A stretch of 53,527 bases of DNA, from positions 1 to 53,527 of the forward strand of contig NZ_JAIZDA010000026.1 of NCBI RefSeq assembly GCF_020404405.1, given 5' to 3'. Positions within the stretch are counted from its first letter, which is position 1. Each line of letters opens with the position of its first letter. The notes below the pieces were generated by a model. It was not told the DNA's origin. It did no database searches and saw only the letters and a program-made list of their open reading frames with translations. Source of the stretch: Novosphingobium sp. FKTRR1 (lineage in GTDB: Bacteria > Pseudomonadota > Alphaproteobacteria > Sphingomonadales > Sphingomonadaceae). Both the position numbers and the translations under genes were made by a program. This document shows positions 39,796 to 46,949 of the stretch, piece by piece.

Positions 39796-41109
39796 TCAGG
39801 CCGAGGCGAACATCTTCTCGATATCGCCCGATGTGACCGCGCGGCGCGCCTTGCCGATCGCATCCATGCTCTCGGTCTTGAGCCCGCCAAGATTGTGACG
39901 CGGGCGTACATCGACGTCCTTGCCGAGTTCACGCAGGTGCCCGACCGTGCAGTTCTCGCGGCCGCCGTTCAGCGCGAAGGCATCGAAGCTGTATTCGCGC
40001 ATCGCGTTCTGGTGGGTGATCTTGTCAATAAGCACCGGATCGAGGCTATTAACCGACGCCCAGAGGTATTCCGGTACATTTGGCCAGACCGTGTCCGAAT
40101 GCGGATAATCACATTCATAAGCAACCATGTCGGTGTTCATGTAGTCAAGGTTCTTGACCCCGAACTGGTCATCGATGAAGCATGAGATAATGTGGCGTTT
40201 GAACACATCAGACGGGCGTTCCCCGTTGAAATCGCTGAAAGTCCACTCGTGGTGGTGCGCATACGTGAAATCGGCGCGCTCGAGGAAATAAGGCACCCAG
40301 CCGATCCCGCCTTCCGACAAGGCCATGCGCAGCCCCGGATAGCGCTTCCAGAAACTGGCGAATGTCCAGTCCGCCGCCGAATTGGCGATCGAGATCGGCA
40401 TTGCGGTGATCCAGGCATCAATCGGGCTTTCGCTGCTGGGATGCAGTGCCCGCGCACCGGTGCCGATGTGGCAGTTGATCACCATCTTGAGGTCTTCACA
40501 GGCCTTCCAGAACGGCTCCCAGTAGCCATTGTGGATGCTAGGTAGGCCGATATTCGCCGGATTGTCGGAGAACGAGACGGCGTGACATCCTAGCGCGCTC
40601 ATCCGCTTCAATTCCCGGACCGTCTCGTCGATATCCCAGGCGGGTACCAAGCACATCGGAATGAAGCGTCCTGGTGCACTCGCGCACCATTCCTGCACGT
40701 GCCAGTCATTCCACGCGCGGCAGGCCAGCAAGGCTTCGGCCGGGTCCTTTTGCGCCATGCCGACGAATACCCCGCCCGCAAAACTCGGCATTGTCGGGAA
40801 ATTGAGACTGGCGAGTACGCCGTTGGCATTCATGTCATCGACACGGAACTTGGGATCATAGGTCCCTGGGCGCAGTTGGTCGAAGGTCGTTGGCTCCATT
40901 CCATATTCACTGCGCGGACGGCCGACCACGGCGTTGAGGCCAATAGTGGGGTAGCGCTGGCCGTTCCACAGCCAGACATCCTTGCCATCGTTTTGGACGA
41001 TACGCGGCGCGCGGTCTTTCTTGCTTTCGGGATAGTGGCGGATGAACGCTTCTGGCGGCTCGATCGCGTGATCATCGACGCTGACAATCACCATGTCTTC
41101 CATACGCAT
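39796..41109 (-). CDS. Amidohydrolase-2 (ACMSD-like) metal-dependent hydrolase/decarboxylase
   Basis: 437 aa. N-terminal VSVDDHAIEPP with the D-x-H metal site (Asp12, His14), CLVPAWDIDETVRELKR, INCHIGTG with metal His, ALSEGGIGWVPYFLERADF, and YECDYPHSDTVWP with the conserved Asp. Longer than the 372-aa relative at 11533 because of insertions such as the WLWNGQRYPTIGLNAVVGR region. ATG 41109 has GGGAG 7 nt upstream; the longer frame to 41136 lacks a ribosome site. First gene of the eight-gene operon. Two palindromes lie upstream (41155, 41216). Function: hydrolytic or decarboxylative step on a cyclic or keto acid; substrate unknown. Confidence 0.88.
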   Translation of the reverse strand: MRMEDMVIVSVDDHAIEPPEAFIRHYPESKKDRAPRIVQNDGKDVWLWNGQRYPTIGLNAVVGRPRSEYGMEPTTFDQLRPGTYDPKFRVDDMNANGVLASLNFPTMPSFAGGVFVGMAQKDPAEALLACRAWNDWHVQEWCASAPGRFIPMCLVPAWDIDETVRELKRMSALGCHAVSFSDNPANIGLPSIHNGYWEPFWKACEDLKMVINCHIGTGARALHPSSESPIDAWITAMPISIANSAADWTFASFWKRYPGLRMALSEGGIGWVPYFLERADFTYAHHHEWTFSDFNGERPSDVFKRHIISCFIDDQFGVKNLDYMNTDMVAYECDYPHSDTVWPNVPEYLWASVNSLDPVLIDKITHQNAMREYSFDAFALNGGRENCTVGHLRELGKDVDVRPRHNLGGLKTESMDAIGKARRAVTSGDIEKMFASA

Positions 41110-41154
41110 CGCTGATCTCCCGCTTCTTGGTCGCACATTGTTCGCGACTCAAAA

Positions 41155-41169
41155 GTTGATGAAGTGTCA
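41155..41169 (-). promoter_or_regulatory. TetR-type operator TTGATGAAGTGTCAA
   Basis: Matches TTGAYGNNNYGTCAA, as at 27002 and 28657, and is followed by TTT as at 27002. It lies 46 bp before the amidohydrolase that starts the eight-gene operon, so this operon may share control with the SDR genes around the 28 kb tetR. Confidence 0.58.
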
Positions 41170-41215
41170 ATTTATCGAATCGACGCCCTTCCCGCAATCG
41201 CATAATCGTCAACTA

Positions 41216-41231
41216 AGTTAGATAACTAAAG
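41216..41231. promoter_or_regulatory. GntR-type operator, class II (AGTTAGATAACTAAAG)
   Basis: Agrees with class I at 12 of 16 bases but ends AAAG instead of AGGT; 14 of 16 bases match the element at 42307 in front of the second gntR. Located about 107 bp before the eight-gene operon. The second GntR protein is the likelier binder. Confidence 0.55.
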
Positions 41232-41432
41232 TGGCGGACGTGACATGTCCAAACCGCCAGAGCCAGCGCGGAACCTCCACGCGACTGACAAGCGCAACAA
41301 GGCCTGTTGGACTGCGGGCACGCACAATACGGCGACGCCTTGCCAGCGGGGTGACTGGACAAGTCGCGTGGCGGGGCCGTACTTCTGTTGCAGCAAAAAG
41401 GGCCTTTACCCCGCAAGGAAGGCGAGACTGGC

Positions 41433-41457
41433 CCAGTTTCAGTGCAACTGAGACTGG
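41433..41457 (-). terminator. 11-bp hairpin downstream of the second gntR
   Basis: CCAGTTTCAGT and ACTGAGACTGG pair over 11 bp with one mismatch (G-T) around a 3-nt loop. It begins 12 nt after the gntR stop on the minus strand. There is no U-tract, so terminator function is only probable. Confidence 0.45.
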
Positions 41458-41469
41458 CTTTAGGGAAAT

Positions 41470-42252
41470 TCAGCTACCCAACGATTCCACCACACGCATG
41501 CCTTCGCCATCGCTGGTCCAAGTGGCATTGGCGTTGGTAAGGTGCAGGCGCCAGTGGGCCACTGCCTCTTCCACCATGCCCGCCTCGATCAGATCGACGA
41601 CCTTATGATACGAGCGGATGCCAGCTCGGTGCGCCTTCTGGCGGGCATCGTGACTGCGGGGGTGGCGTTTGTGGTAGCCGCGCTGGTGGCGGCTGGCGAG
41701 ATTGAGCAGCATCCGGCTCATGAACGTCAAAGTCTTGAGACCCGTCGCGGCAACCAGCGACTGGTGGAAATGTTCGACGTGATCGATGAAGTCGTCTTGG
41801 CGGTCCTCATCGAGTATGTGCTCCATTTCGGCGAGCAGGTTTCGGAGGCGCACCAACGCGCCACCACCCTTGGCGGTCGCCAGCCAGCGCACGACCGAAG
41901 GCTCGATCGCGAGACGCGCCTGATAGAGATCGGCAATAGTGGTGCCCTGCGATTCCAGCACATAGCCGGCATAGCGGGAGACCAGTTCCACCGAAGGCTT
42001 GTGCACTTTCGCCCCGGTGCGCGAACCGCGAACCACGCTGATCAGCCCTTCGGCTTCCAGAATGCGGAAAGCTTCGCGCAAGGTCGGCCGCGAAATCCCG
42101 AGGCTTTCCATAAGCAGCCCCTCGGGAGGAAGGCTGTCGCCTTCGGTCAATTCGCCGCGAATGACCTGCGCGCGGATCTTGTCGGCAACGATTTCGCTGG
42201 TCTTAGGGACATGGATGCGCTGCGAACCGATATCGTCCATGCCAAGCAGCAT
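41470..42252 (-). CDS. GntR-family transcriptional regulator, FadR/FCD-type, second copy
   Basis: 260 aa. Winged helix-turn-helix with PEGLLMESLGISRPTLREAF and ILEAEGLISVVRGSRTGAKV (residues 43-85), then the helical FCD domain with metal-type residues in DHVEHFHQSLVAATG and the later HRAGIRSYHKVVDLIEAG. AGGGGAA precedes ATG 42252; ATG 42240 is an alternative. Single-gene unit with a class-II element 55 bp upstream (autoregulation likely). More canonical than the other GntR at 10710. Probably senses an acid or acyl-CoA of the pathway and controls the operons around 41-44 kb. Confidence 0.88.
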   Translation of the reverse strand: MLLGMDDIGSQRIHVPKTSEIVADKIRAQVIRGELTEGDSLPPEGLLMESLGISRPTLREAFRILEAEGLISVVRGSRTGAKVHKPSVELVSRYAGYVLESQGTTIADLYQARLAIEPSVVRWLATAKGGGALVRLRNLLAEMEHILDEDRQDDFIDHVEHFHQSLVAATGLKTLTFMSRMLLNLASRHQRGYHKRHPRSHDARQKAHRAGIRSYHKVVDLIEAGMVEEAVAHWRLHLTNANATWTSDGEGMRVVESLGS

Positions 42253-42306
42253 TGACCATTCCCCTCACGGACCGACAGGGTCCAAGAGGATCAAGATAGT
42301 AAACTT

Positions 42307-42322
42307 AGTTTTATAACTAAAG
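42307..42322 (-). promoter_or_regulatory. GntR-type operator, class II (AGTTTTATAACTAAAG)
   Basis: Lies between the second gntR start and the three-SDR operon end, in a 93-bp gap. 14 of 16 bases match the 41216 element. Preceded by AGTAAACTT, as the class-I site at 30589 is preceded by AGTAAACCT. Confidence 0.58.
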
Positions 42323-42345
42323 GCCAAAATGCTCCTACGGGAAAT

Positions 42346-43206
42346 TTATCCCCCGAAAGACAGGCCTTCATTTAGTGTCCACTTGCCATTGCGGCCGCGA
42401 ACCCAGCCGCCCGCGGCGGCAGTCCCACCGTCGACCGGCAGGATAACCCCCGTAATATAACTTGCCATGGATGAGCAAAGGAAAATTGCTGCATCGCCGC
42501 ATTCAGCGTCCACCCCCTCGCGCCCAAGCGGGATCAAGCGGTTCATGGCATCGACTTCTTCGGCGCTGTGAGCCCGCCAGCTCGCAGGATCGACCGGCCC
42601 GGCGCGATTGCCCTGATTGCCTGGCGTGATCGTGTGATCGGGTGAGATGCAGTTAACCCGGATGCCGTGCGCCGACAGCTCGATCGCCATCGACTTGGTA
42701 AAGCTGACCATCCCCGCCTTGCAGGCCCCGTAGATCGCAAAGTTTGGCGCCGCGCGCTCTGCCTCGATAGAGGCGACATTGAGAATGGCCCCGCCGCGAC
42801 CGCCCCGGATCATGATCGGCGCAGCCGCGTGCGTTGCAGCCAGCATCGACAGCAGATTGATGTCGATATGCCGCCGCCAGCTGCGTTCGCTTTGCTCTAG
42901 AAACGGCTTGGCCGACACGCCACCTGCGTTGTTTACAAGAATATCAAGCCTGCCAAACCGCGCATCGGTGGCGGCAATAGCCGCGCGCAACGCGTCTGTG
43001 TCCATTGCGTCACCCGGCAGAACCAGCGCTGCGCCGCCCAGTTCGCCGATCCGGTCCGCGGTCTCTGCGCAGCGCTCGGGAATGATATCGAACACCGCAA
43101 CTGCTGCGCCCGCCTCCGCCAGCCGCAGCGCGATCCCCCGGCCAATCCCGCCGCCGCCGCCGGTGATGAAGGCTACTTGCCCATCGAGCCGCCCGCGTTC
43201 AGTCAT
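42346..43206 (-). CDS. SDR family oxidoreductase
   Basis: 286 aa. TGGGGGIGRG (nucleotide turn), Asp after strand 2 (VFDIIPE, NAD preference), NNAGGVS, catalytic Ser in NVASIEAERAAP, Tyr-x3-Lys in YGACK. A loop insertion after ISPDHTITPGNQGNRAGPVDP and the ending TGVILPVDGGTAAAGGW are extended relative to FabG. Start ATG 43206 overlaps the previous SDR by 8 nt. Third gene of a three-SDR operon; likely the active partner of the degenerate SDR encoded just before it. Confidence 0.87.
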   Translation of the reverse strand: MTERGRLDGQVAFITGGGGGIGRGIALRLAEAGAAVAVFDIIPERCAETADRIGELGGAALVLPGDAMDTDALRAAIAATDARFGRLDILVNNAGGVSAKPFLEQSERSWRRHIDINLLSMLAATHAAAPIMIRGGRGGAILNVASIEAERAAPNFAIYGACKAGMVSFTKSMAIELSAHGIRVNCISPDHTITPGNQGNRAGPVDPASWRAHSAEEVDAMNRLIPLGREGVDAECGDAAIFLCSSMASYITGVILPVDGGTAAAGGWVRGRNGKWTLNEGLSFGG

Positions 43207-43699
43207 CGAGGCCGACTCCCATGACGGCACCGGTCACATAGGCCGCGTAATCGCTGGCAAGATAGGCCACGATATTGCCGAGTGTCTCACCCGCCTCGCG
43301 CGTCAGGACCGTGTTCACCCGGATGCCGTCACGCGCCCACTCGACGCCGAGCGTCTTGGTCAAGTTACCCAGCGCACCCGCCGCGGCCGCATGATCGCTG
43401 CCCAGCGCCTGCTCGGGCGCACCGACATAAACGATCGCGCCGCCCCGGCGCTCAGCCCGGCACATGGCAGCAAAGGCCCTAGCCAGCAAAAAGCGCTGGT
43501 CGACGCCGATATCCAGGGCTGCGCGCCATTCAGCGTGGCTCAATTCGTGCGCCGGCCTGGCTAAGGTCGGTACGGCAACGTGTACCAGCACATCGCAGTT
43601 CCCCTCGCGCACCAGCGTTGCCCCCTGTCCCGCCAGGGCCGCGGCAATCGCCGGGGATTCGCCGACCAGTTGCGCAGTCTTTCCATCTAACCAGCCCAT
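43199..43699 (-). CDS. Miniature SDR-like protein lacking catalytic residues
   Basis: 166 aa, about two-thirds of an SDR. Recognisable by WLDGKTAQLVGESPAIAAAL (fold start), RRGGAIVYVGAPEQ, LGNLTKTLGVEWARDGIRVN and ASDYAAYVTGAVMGVG. The TGxxxGxG turn is degenerate, the strand carrying NNAG is shortened, and Tyr-x3-Lys is replaced by His103-x3-Ala107. The substrate loop after RVNT is deleted. All this argues for a non-catalytic subunit. The start ATG 43699 overlaps the previous stop (TGATG), and its own stop overlaps the next SDR by 8 nt, so the three are translated together. The frame is intact, which suggests selection to keep it, rather than a decaying gene. Confidence 0.75.
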   Translation of the reverse strand: MGWLDGKTAQLVGESPAIAAALAGQGATLVREGNCDVLVHVAVPTLARPAHELSHAEWRAALDIGVDQRFLLARAFAAMCRAERRGGAIVYVGAPEQALGSDHAAAAGALGNLTKTLGVEWARDGIRVNTVLTREAGETLGNIVAYLASDYAAYVTGAVMGVGLDD

Positions 43700-44580
43700 C
43701 AGCGCCATCCCCACGGACCCTCGGCGCGTTCGCGCGGTGGGATAAAATCGGGCATCATCAATGAGCGGCGCAGGCTTTCCCCGCCATCCTGGACGATCAC
43801 CTGTCCAGTCATGCCTGCCAGCATGGGCGTGCAGGTCATGGCCGCAAGCCAACCGAATTCATGAATGGATCCGGTGCGCCCCGCCGGGATCATGCCCTGC
43901 AGGCTCTCGGGCCCGCCTTCGTGCTGGCCTGCCGTCGAGCTTTCGTGCGGAAAGAATCCTGCAGCGACCGCGTTGACCCGGATGCGGTAAGGCGCCCAGT
44001 CACGCGCCATCGCTTTGGTCATGGTCGCCTGTGCGGTCTTTGCCGCGGCTGAATGGGCATCGCCGGGAAAACCGGTCCAGATGTATTGCGCCGAATTGTT
44101 GATAATCGCTCCGCCTTCCCCGCGGGCGATCCGGCGGCGGGCAAATTCGGAAGAGCACAAAAACGTCCCGTCGATCGCGATCCGGGTTACGGCGTTCCAG
44201 GCGTTCACCGAGATATCCTCGGCCAGGACCGGAAAGTTTGCGCCGGCATTGTTGGCGAGCAGAGTGACCGGGCCCAAAATTCGCTCTGCCTCGTCAAATG
44301 CGGCGGCTACTTGCTCAGGCAGGCGCACATCGCAGCTCATACCATGTGCGCTCGCGCCCAATGCAGCGAGCTCTCTGGCGGCCGCCTGTGCCTTTTCCAG
44401 ATTGCGCCCCATCACCGCGACACTCGCACCGCCCTGGGCAAAGGCGCGCGCCATCGCCAGCCCCATGCCCGATCCACCCCCGCTGACCAGCACGGTCTGT
44501 CCGGCGAAGATGTTCGCAGGATAGGGCGGTTCTGCGAACGGCGGCGGGACCGCAATGATATGGTGCGAGGGTACGGGCAT
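43699..44580 (-). CDS. SDR, 2,4-dienoyl-CoA reductase-like
   Basis: 293 aa. VSGGGSGMGLAMARAFA (nucleotide turn), VMGRNLEKAQ (Arg after strand 2, NADP), LANNAGANFPV, then NNSAQYIWTGFPGDAHSAAAK. Here Tyr-x3-Lys is replaced by Ser-Ala-Ala-Ala-Lys after His, as in peroxisomal/mitochondrial 2,4-dienoyl-CoA reductases, where the conserved N...F(P)...K arrangement is used. The ending TGQVIVQDGGESLRR is SDR-like. This suggests reduction of a dienoyl-CoA intermediate with NADPH. First gene of the three-SDR operon; an operator-like element lies at 44619. No strong ribosome site precedes ATG 44580. Confidence 0.82.
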   Translation of the reverse strand: MPVPSHHIIAVPPPFAEPPYPANIFAGQTVLVSGGGSGMGLAMARAFAQGGASVAVMGRNLEKAQAAARELAALGASAHGMSCDVRLPEQVAAAFDEAERILGPVTLLANNAGANFPVLAEDISVNAWNAVTRIAIDGTFLCSSEFARRRIARGEGGAIINNSAQYIWTGFPGDAHSAAAKTAQATMTKAMARDWAPYRIRVNAVAAGFFPHESSTAGQHEGGPESLQGMIPAGRTGSIHEFGWLAAMTCTPMLAGMTGQVIVQDGGESLRRSLMMPDFIPPRERAEGPWGWR

Positions 44581-44618
44581 GGCCGTAATGCTTGCGGAGC
44601 AGCGCGTGCCCTGTCAAG

Positions 44619-44634
44619 ACATAGATAACCAAGT
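44619..44634. promoter_or_regulatory. GntR-type operator, diverged (ACATAGATAACCAAGT)
   Basis: 12 of 16 bases match ACTTATATAACTAGGT, and the following GATACA resembles the flank at 3771. It lies in the 70-bp divergent space between the three-SDR operon and the lactonase remnant. Confidence 0.5.
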
Positions 44635-44650
44635 GATACAGGATGGCGGG

Positions 44651-44941
44651 ATGGAGATTATTGCTGAAGGGCTGGCTTTCCCGGAAGGGCCGGTTGGGTT
44701 TGATAGTCTTGCGGTAACCGCTGCAGGCAATGTTTGCGTCGCCACGCTGTACCAAGGGGGGATTACCACAATCACGCCCGATGGAAGGACCGCCAAACGC
44801 GTGTTCGACGATCCCTACACGACCAATATCGCCTTCGGCGGCGGCGACATGCAGGACGCTTACATCACGCTGTCGGCCACGGGCCGGCTGATCAAGGTGC
44901 GCTGGGACGAGCCGGGCCTGCGGCTGAACTTCCATGCCTGA
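44651..44941 (+). pseudogene. Internally deleted SMP-30/gluconolactonase-like remnant
   Basis: 96 aa from ATG 44651, against about 290 in the family. It begins EIIAEGLAFPEGP, the usual SMP-30 N-terminal motif. It then passes straight to VGFDSLAVTAAGNVCVATL, GGITTITPDGR and NIAFGGGDMQDAYITLSATG, which are the last beta-propeller blades. The middle four blades and most metal ligands are missing, with the frame kept, so an in-frame deletion is likely. It cannot be an active lactonase in this form, though it may be expressed as it overlaps the next gene by 8 nt. Annotated here as a remnant; a small functional protein is not excluded. Confidence 0.55.
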
Positions 44942-45377
44942 CCCCGCTGTTGATCTCGCAGCCGACCGTGACGCGATCCGCGACCTGCTGGCGCGCTATA
45001 CCTACAACGGTGATCGCGGGCGGATCGAGGCGCTGGCGGCATGCTTTGCTGATGACGGCACGCTCGACTATCCTGGCAACCGGGTCACAGGGCCAGCCGC
45101 GATTGCCGCTGCGTTGGCAGGCCGGGCCGACACCCGCAACCCGGCGCTCACATTCGTGCGTCACCACATCACCAACCCGCTGATCGATATCGATGGCGAC
45201 CGGGCCAGCGCGCGCAGTTATTTCGCTGTCCAAACCGACATCGGCCCAGATCACAGCGGCACCTATAGCGACACCCTCGCCCGCACACCGCACGGCTGGT
45301 GCTTTGCCAACCGGCTCGTGCGGGTCGATTGGCAATCGCCCGGCTCGCTGTTCCACCCGATGGTCACGCGCGAATGA
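44934..45377 (+). CDS. SnoaL/NTF2-like protein
   Basis: 147 aa, cone-shaped alpha+beta NTF2 fold: RDAIRDLLARYTYNGDRGR, LAACFADDGTLDYPG, PALTFVRHHITNPLIDIDG and RASARSYFAVQTD. This is the SnoaL_4-type layout; relatives include ring-hydroxylating-dioxygenase-like small subunits, ketosteroid-isomerase-type isomerases and dehydratases. His and Asp residues in FVRHHITN could be catalytic, but the reaction is unknown. Its start overlaps the lactonase remnant. Followed by a 39-bp gap with the MarR-type inverted repeat. Confidence 0.8.
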   Translation: MPDPAVDLAADRDAIRDLLARYTYNGDRGRIEALAACFADDGTLDYPGNRVTGPAAIAAALAGRADTRNPALTFVRHHITNPLIDIDGDRASARSYFAVQTDIGPDHSGTYSDTLARTPHGWCFANRLVRVDWQSPGSLFHPMVTRE

Positions 45378-45382
45378 AAATT

Positions 45383-45398
45383 TGACACCATAGTGTCA
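45383..45398 (+). promoter_or_regulatory. MarR operator, TGACAC-N4-GTGTCA
   Basis: Perfect 6-bp inverted repeat with a CATA spacer, 18 bp before the MarR gene; another half-site TTGACAC follows at 45401. Typical spacing for a MarR dimer, so autoregulation of the six-gene operon is likely. Confidence 0.7.
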
Positions 45399-45416
45399 TT
45401 TTGACACCCTTCCTTC

Positions 45417-45875
45417 ATGATCGAAGCCCATTCCGACCTTGCCTTGCTGATCGATGCCATCGCGCGAACTCAGGGCCGGCTGCGTGCAGCATTTGCCCCT
45501 GCCCGCGCCGGATCATCGCTGAGCGATATGGAACACACCGTTCTGGTCGCGGTCGTCGAAGCTCGCCGCGCGCCCACAGTTCCGCAAATTGGACGGTCGC
45601 TCGGCCACCCGCGCCAGGTAATCCAGCGCGCGGCCAACCGCCTGATCGAAGCCGAACTGATTGCCGCCGCGCCCAACCCCGATCACAAGCGCGCCGGCCT
45701 GCTGGTGCCGACACCCACGGGGCGCGCGCTTCAGACGGAAGCCAACCGCCAAGCGCGACAACTTGCCGCCAGCCTCATGACCTGCCTCGATCCGGCCGAA
45801 GTCCAGCAGGCTACCGCGCTGCTCACGACGATCCGCGCCGGGATCGAGCGCCACGAAAAGAGCAGGAACCCATGA
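45417..45875 (+). CDS. MarR-family transcriptional regulator
   Basis: 152 aa. Winged-helix core: EHTVLVAVVEARRAPTVPQI, SLGHPRQVIQRAANRLIEA and the wing IAAAPNPDHKRAGLLVPTP. N- and C-terminal helices form the dimer. First gene of a plus operon (kinase, dehydrogenase, SDR, hydrolase, crotonase), overlapping the kinase by ATGA. An inverted repeat lies immediately upstream. MarR members often sense aromatic or CoA-linked ligands, so derepression by a pathway intermediate is expected. Confidence 0.87.
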   Translation: MIEAHSDLALLIDAIARTQGRLRAAFAPARAGSSLSDMEHTVLVAVVEARRAPTVPQIGRSLGHPRQVIQRAANRLIEAELIAAAPNPDHKRAGLLVPTPTGRALQTEANRQARQLAASLMTCLDPAEVQQATALLTTIRAGIERHEKSRNP

Positions 45876-46936
45876 ACGCCGTCGCCGGACTTGCTGACAC
45901 GGCGAAGCTGACGAGCTGGCTCGATGCGCATGTTCCCGAACTGGGAGCAGGCCCGCTGGCGGTCACCCAGCTGCACGGCGGCACCTCCAACGTGATCCTC
46001 ATGCTCAATCGCGGCGACATGGACATGGTGCTGCGCCGCCCGCCCCCGATAGCCCCACCCGGTGCGGAGAAAGGCGTGCTGCGCGAGGCGCGCGTGCTCA
46101 CTGCACTCCGCAGCACGTCGGTTCCGCATCCGCGTTGCTGGGGCGCCTGCGCCGATCCCGAAGTTATCGGGGCGCCGTTCTACGTGATGGACCGGGTCGA
46201 AGGTTGGGCCGCCGAATTGCGTGACGAGCGCATCTACCACCGCGCCCCGTTTGACCGCGCACCATGCGAATACGGCATAGGCTATGCGATGGTCGACGGC
46301 CTGATCGCGCTCGCAAATGTCGACTACAAGGCAGTCGGCCTTGAAGGGTTCGGCAAGCCCGGCAATTTCCTCGAACGGCAGGTGGATCGCTGGGAAGGCC
46401 AGATCCGCTCGTACCCTGAGCGCTACGGATCGGCGTGGCGTGAGCTGCCGGGCTTTGCTTATGCCCGCGACTGGCTTCGCGCGAACGTGCCTGATGATTT
46501 CCGCGCCGGGATCATCCACGGCGATGTCGGCACGCCGAATGCGTTGTTCGCGTTCGACCGCCCGGCGCGACTTACTGCGCTGATCGACTGGGAACTCTCG
46601 ACCATCGGCGATCCGCTGATCGACCTTGCCTGGTTCACGGGCCGCCTGCGCGACGAGGACCACCCCGATGTCATCGGCGAGGCGACGCTTTATGCAGTGG
46701 AGAATTTCCCGACCCGACAGGAACTCGCACGCTACTATGCCGCCGGGACCGGGCGCGATCTGGCCTGCTTTGACTACTACTGCGTGCTGGCCGCCTACAA
46801 AAGCGGCTGCATCCTTGAATACAAGGTGGCGCAAAGCAGCGCCGGGATCCTCCCGCCCGAAGCTGGACGCTTTTTCGACAAGCTGGTGCACGCGGCCTTC
46901 GCCCGTGCTGAAACGCTGGCCCGCAAGGCAGGCTGA
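45872..46936 (+). CDS. APH-fold phosphotransferase, ACAD10/11-kinase-like
   Basis: 354 aa. Aminoglycoside-phosphotransferase fold: TQLHGGTSNVILML (glycine loop), VMDRVEGW, the catalytic loop IHGDVGTPNALF (H-G-D-x4-N, about residues 214-222) and the metal loop IDWELSTIGDPLIDLAWF. It is directly followed by an ACAD10/11-type dehydrogenase. In animals ACAD10 and ACAD11 fuse these two domains, and in bacteria LvaA/LvaC-type pairs phosphorylate a 4-hydroxyacyl-CoA before dehydration. The same pairing here suggests phosphorylation of a hydroxyacyl-CoA. ATG 45872 overlaps the MarR stop. Not an antibiotic resistance gene by context. Confidence 0.85.
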   Translation: MNAVAGLADTAKLTSWLDAHVPELGAGPLAVTQLHGGTSNVILMLNRGDMDMVLRRPPPIAPPGAEKGVLREARVLTALRSTSVPHPRCWGACADPEVIGAPFYVMDRVEGWAAELRDERIYHRAPFDRAPCEYGIGYAMVDGLIALANVDYKAVGLEGFGKPGNFLERQVDRWEGQIRSYPERYGSAWRELPGFAYARDWLRANVPDDFRAGIIHGDVGTPNALFAFDRPARLTALIDWELSTIGDPLIDLAWFTGRLRDEDHPDVIGEATLYAVENFPTRQELARYYAAGTGRDLACFDYYCVLAAYKSGCILEYKVAQSSAGILPPEAGRFFDKLVHAAFARAETLARKAG

Positions 46937-46949
46937 GGAGACACAGCGC

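Larger units (their letters stand above)
41110..41469. other. 360-bp intergenic region with regulatory elements only
   Basis: Between the amidohydrolase start and the second gntR stop. It holds the TetR-type and class-II GntR-type elements and a hairpin near gntR. The short frames in it lack ribosome sites, family motifs and consistent codon use, so I see no gene. Confidence 0.6.

Noticed and set aside
41245..41451. 68-aa frame in the 41.1-41.5 kb gap
   Set aside because: No ribosome site, no family motif and overlap with the hairpin and operator elements; treated as non-coding.
45401..45871. Upstream extension of the kinase frame
   Set aside because: Its translation is the shadow of marR, of low complexity, while ATG 45872 has the ATGA coupling.
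45872..46936. APH-fold gene as an aminoglycoside resistance determinant
   Set aside because: Operon context with an ACAD10/11-type dehydrogenase and crotonase points to acyl-CoA metabolism.
46626..46949. Upstream extension of the ACAD10/11-like frame
   Set aside because: Overlaps the kinase gene; ATG 46950 has GAGGAG at the right distance.
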